Assembly: GCA_023436825.1 (NCBI GenBank)
Contig: JAEZHS010000395.1
Location: 1-8,221 of the forward strand
Reading direction: 5' to 3'
From: Pseudomonadota bacterium
GTDB taxonomy: Bacteria > Pseudomonadota > Alphaproteobacteria > Reyranellales > Reyranellaceae
Length of the DNA: 8,221 nt
Each line of letters starts with the position of its first letter. Position 1 is the stretch's first letter. The notes under the pieces were generated by a model, which saw only the letters and a program-made list of their open reading frames with translations, made no database searches and was not told the DNA's origin. A program made the position numbers and the translations under genes. Below are positions 6,567-8,221 of this stretch, piece after piece.

Positions 6567-8162
6567 ATGCAGGCGGATTACGTGGTTGTCGGTGCCGGCT
6601 CGGCCGGTTGCGTGGTCGCGTCTCGACTGTCGGAAACGGGCGCCTCGGTGATCCTGCTGGAGGCCGGGCCCAGCGACTGGCATCCCATGATCCATATCCC
6701 GGCCGGCATGCGCTCGCTGATCAGGAACCCGCTGGTCAACTGGAACTACACGACCGAGCCCGAGAAAGGCACCGGCGAGCGGCGCATGGAATGGCCGCGC
6801 GGACGCACGCTCGGCGGCTCGAGCTCGATCAACGGCATGCTCTATGTGCGCGGCGCACCGGCCGATTTCGACGGCTGGGCGCAGATGGGCTGCCGCGGCT
6901 GGAGCTACGACGACGTCCTGCCCTACTTCAAGAAATCAGAGCACTATGTGCAGCGCGGTGATCCCGAGGTGCGCGGCCAGGGCGGACCGCTCAAGGTCGA
7001 GGATTACCGCACCATCCTGCCCCTCACCCACCGCTTCGTGGAGGCCGCCCAGCAGGCAGGCTTCCCGTTCAATCCCGACCTCAACGGCAAGCAGCGCGAA
7101 GGCGTCGGCTATTCGCAGATGACACGGCGCGGCCGCTTCCGCGGCTCGACGGCGCAGACTTTTCTGCGCGAAGCCAAGGGGCGATCGAACCTGCGCGTCG
7201 AGACCGACGCCCAAGGCGGCAAGCTGATGTTCGAGGGCAAGCGTTGTGTCGGTGTCAGCTTCCGGCGCGGCGGCAACCTCACCGAGGTACGCGCCAATCG
7301 CGAGGTGATCGTGTCGGGTGGCACCATCAACTCACCGCACATCCTGCAGATCTCGGGCATCGGCCCTGCCACGCACCTGCAGTCGCTCGGCATCCCGGTG
7401 GTGCACGACCTGCCAGGCGTCGGCGCCAACCTGATAGACCACTACGTGATCCGCGTGGTGCATCGCGTGCACGGCACGCCGACGGTGAACGAGATCGCGC
7501 GCTTCCCGCGCGTGCTGCCCGAGATCCTGCGCTTTGCCTTCACCGGCAAGGGCGCGCTCACCTTCGGCGTCACCACGGCGCAGGTATTCTGCGACAGCCG
7601 CGAGGGGCTCGCCTCGCCCGACCTGCAGCTCCTGTTCACGCCGGGCAGCACGCATCCCCTGAAGTTCGGCCAGCTCGACGAGCAGCCGGGCATGAGCTGC
7701 GTGGTCTGCGTGGTGAAGCCCGACAGTCGCGGCACCATCATGGCCGCCTCGGCCGATCCCTTCGCGCGGCCGGCCATCAAGCCCAACTACCTCGCCGCGC
7801 ACACCGACGAGTTGGCGCTGCTGGGCGGCACGCGCCATGTGCGCAAGATCTTCGCCGCGCCGGCGCTGGCGCAGCACAGCAAGGGCGAGATCCAGCCCGG
7901 GCCGGACATCAAAAGCGACGCCGATCTGCTGGCCTACGCCCGCCGCGCCGGCAACACGCTCTATCACCCGGTCGGCACCTGCAAGATGGGCGAGGATCCC
8001 CGGGCGGTGGTCGATTCGCGGCTACGAGTGCGCGGCATAGAAGGCCTGCGCGTGATCGACGCCTCGGTGATGCCGACGCTGACGACGGGCAACACCAATG
8101 CGCCGACGATCATGATCGGCGAAAAGGGCGCGGAGATGATCGCGGCGGATGCACGTTCATGA
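6567..8162 (+). CDS. GMC-family FAD-dependent alcohol dehydrogenase
   Basis: Glucose-methanol-choline family flavoprotein, 531 residues (relatives such as choline dehydrogenase are about 530-560). It should oxidise an alcohol to an aldehyde or ketone and pass electrons to a carrier. The N-terminus is the FAD-binding fold: [11 protein letters not shown] with G9, G11 and G14, and E32 in LLEAG to bind the ribose. GMC signature 1 is at 77-96 ([20 protein letters not shown]) and signature 2 at 251-266 ([16 protein letters not shown]). The catalytic pair is H467 in [10 protein letters not shown] and N511 in TTGNTNAPT, matching H466 and N510 of choline oxidase. At the position of the histidine that carries covalent FAD in choline oxidase there is I88, so FAD is probably non-covalent. 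There is no signal peptide. The start at 6567 is chosen from its Shine-Dalgarno. It is divergent from the TPP enzyme, which suggests linked use of an aldehyde or alcohol. Substrate is not identifiable; calling it betA would be unsafe. Confidence 0.94.
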   Translation: MQADYVVVGAGSAGCVVASRLSETGASVILLEAGPSDWHPMIHIPAGMRSLIRNPLVNWNYTTEPEKGTGERRMEWPRGRTLGGSSSINGMLYVRGAPADFDGWAQMGCRGWSYDDVLPYFKKSEHYVQRGDPEVRGQGGPLKVEDYRTILPLTHRFVEAAQQAGFPFNPDLNGKQREGVGYSQMTRRGRFRGSTAQTFLREAKGRSNLRVETDAQGGKLMFEGKRCVGVSFRRGGNLTEVRANREVIVSGGTINSPHILQISGIGPATHLQSLGIPVVHDLPGVGANLIDHYVIRVVHRVHGTPTVNEIARFPRVLPEILRFAFTGKGALTFGVTTAQVFCDSREGLASPDLQLLFTPGSTHPLKFGQLDEQPGMSCVVCVVKPDSRGTIMAASADPFARPAIKPNYLAAHTDELALLGGTRHVRKIFAAPALAQHSKGEIQPGPDIKSDADLLAYARRAGNTLYHPVGTCKMGEDPRAVVDSRLRVRGIEGLRVIDASVMPTLTTGNTNAPTIMIGEKGAEMIAADARS

Positions 8163-8194
8163 TCTTCCGGACCGCGCGCGTCCCCGCGCGCTCA
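8158..8194. repeat. Further copy of the hairpin repeat at the 3' end of the GMC gene
   Basis: TCATGATCTTCCGGACC leads into the stem GCGCGC (8174-8179)/GCGCGC (8186-8191) around GTCCCC, then TCA. Bases 8172-8194 are the exact reverse complement of 4759-4781. The TCATGATC portion overlaps the TGA stop of the GMC gene. Its position directly after a stop codon matches that of the cluster after the aldolase gene. It may act as an mRNA 3' end or terminator for the GMC gene; that is inference. Confidence 0.8.
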
Positions 8195-8198
8195 GGAG

Positions 8199-8214
8199 GC
8201 GCATGTGAATGCGC
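8199..8214. repeat. Small hairpin at the window edge
   Basis: GCGCAT (8199-8204) and ATGCGC (8209-8214) pair perfectly around GTGA. It follows the repeat copy directly and is probably part of the same intergenic element, which continues past the window edge. Confidence 0.45.
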
Positions 8215-8221
8215 TCAGGCG

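Noticed and set aside
7332..7967. Minus-strand open frame inside the GMC gene.
   Set aside because: It is fully antisense to a strongly conserved enzyme, has no ribosome binding site or domain that I can see, and has shadow-type composition.

Overview
The window is GC-rich, tightly packed chromosomal DNA from a proteobacterium. An alphaproteobacterium (Rhizobiales or Rhodospirillales type) is my best guess. This rests on the gene style, the strong third-position GC (which creates long antisense shadow ORFs) and a pyrimidine/purine palindromic repeat of the CCTCTCCCC...GGGGAGAGG type. The taxonomic guess is inference. No RNA genes, CRISPR arrays, transposases, integrases or phage genes were seen.

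Layout. (1) Positions 1-3344, minus strand: a peptide/opine/nickel-class ABC importer in the order periplasmic binding protein (1743-3344), first permease (638-1585), second permease (1-634, cut by the window edge). The ATPase genes, if present, lie beyond position 1. An 89-bp double palindrome sits between the binding-protein gene and the first permease. (2) 3436-3837, minus strand: a small VOC (glyoxalase/dioxygenase superfamily) protein just upstream of the importer and in the same direction. (3) 3876-4685, plus strand: an HpcH/HpaI-family class II aldolase, divergent from the VOC gene across only 38 bp. (4) 4686-4823: a convergent intergenic region full of hairpin-forming repeats. (5) 4824-6476, minus strand: a thiamine-diphosphate enzyme resembling benzoylformate decarboxylase. 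(6) 6567-8162, plus strand: a GMC-family FAD-dependent alcohol dehydrogenase, divergent from (5) across 90 bp. (7) From 8158 to the edge, another copy of the hairpin repeat.

How the parts may fit together. An importer, a 2-oxo-acid decarboxylase-like enzyme (which would make an aldehyde), an FAD alcohol dehydrogenase (alcohol to aldehyde) and a pyruvate aldolase (carbonyl plus pyruvate, or the reverse) look like a carbon-scavenging cluster for a small organic substrate. The substrate cannot be read from the sequence. The enzyme families are all well known. The points most worth a second look are the TPP enzyme, which lacks one of the two catalytic histidines of benzoylformate decarboxylase, and the short intergenic repeat family, whose stem sequences differ between copies while base pairing is preserved. 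I did not find a convincing new multi-gene system.
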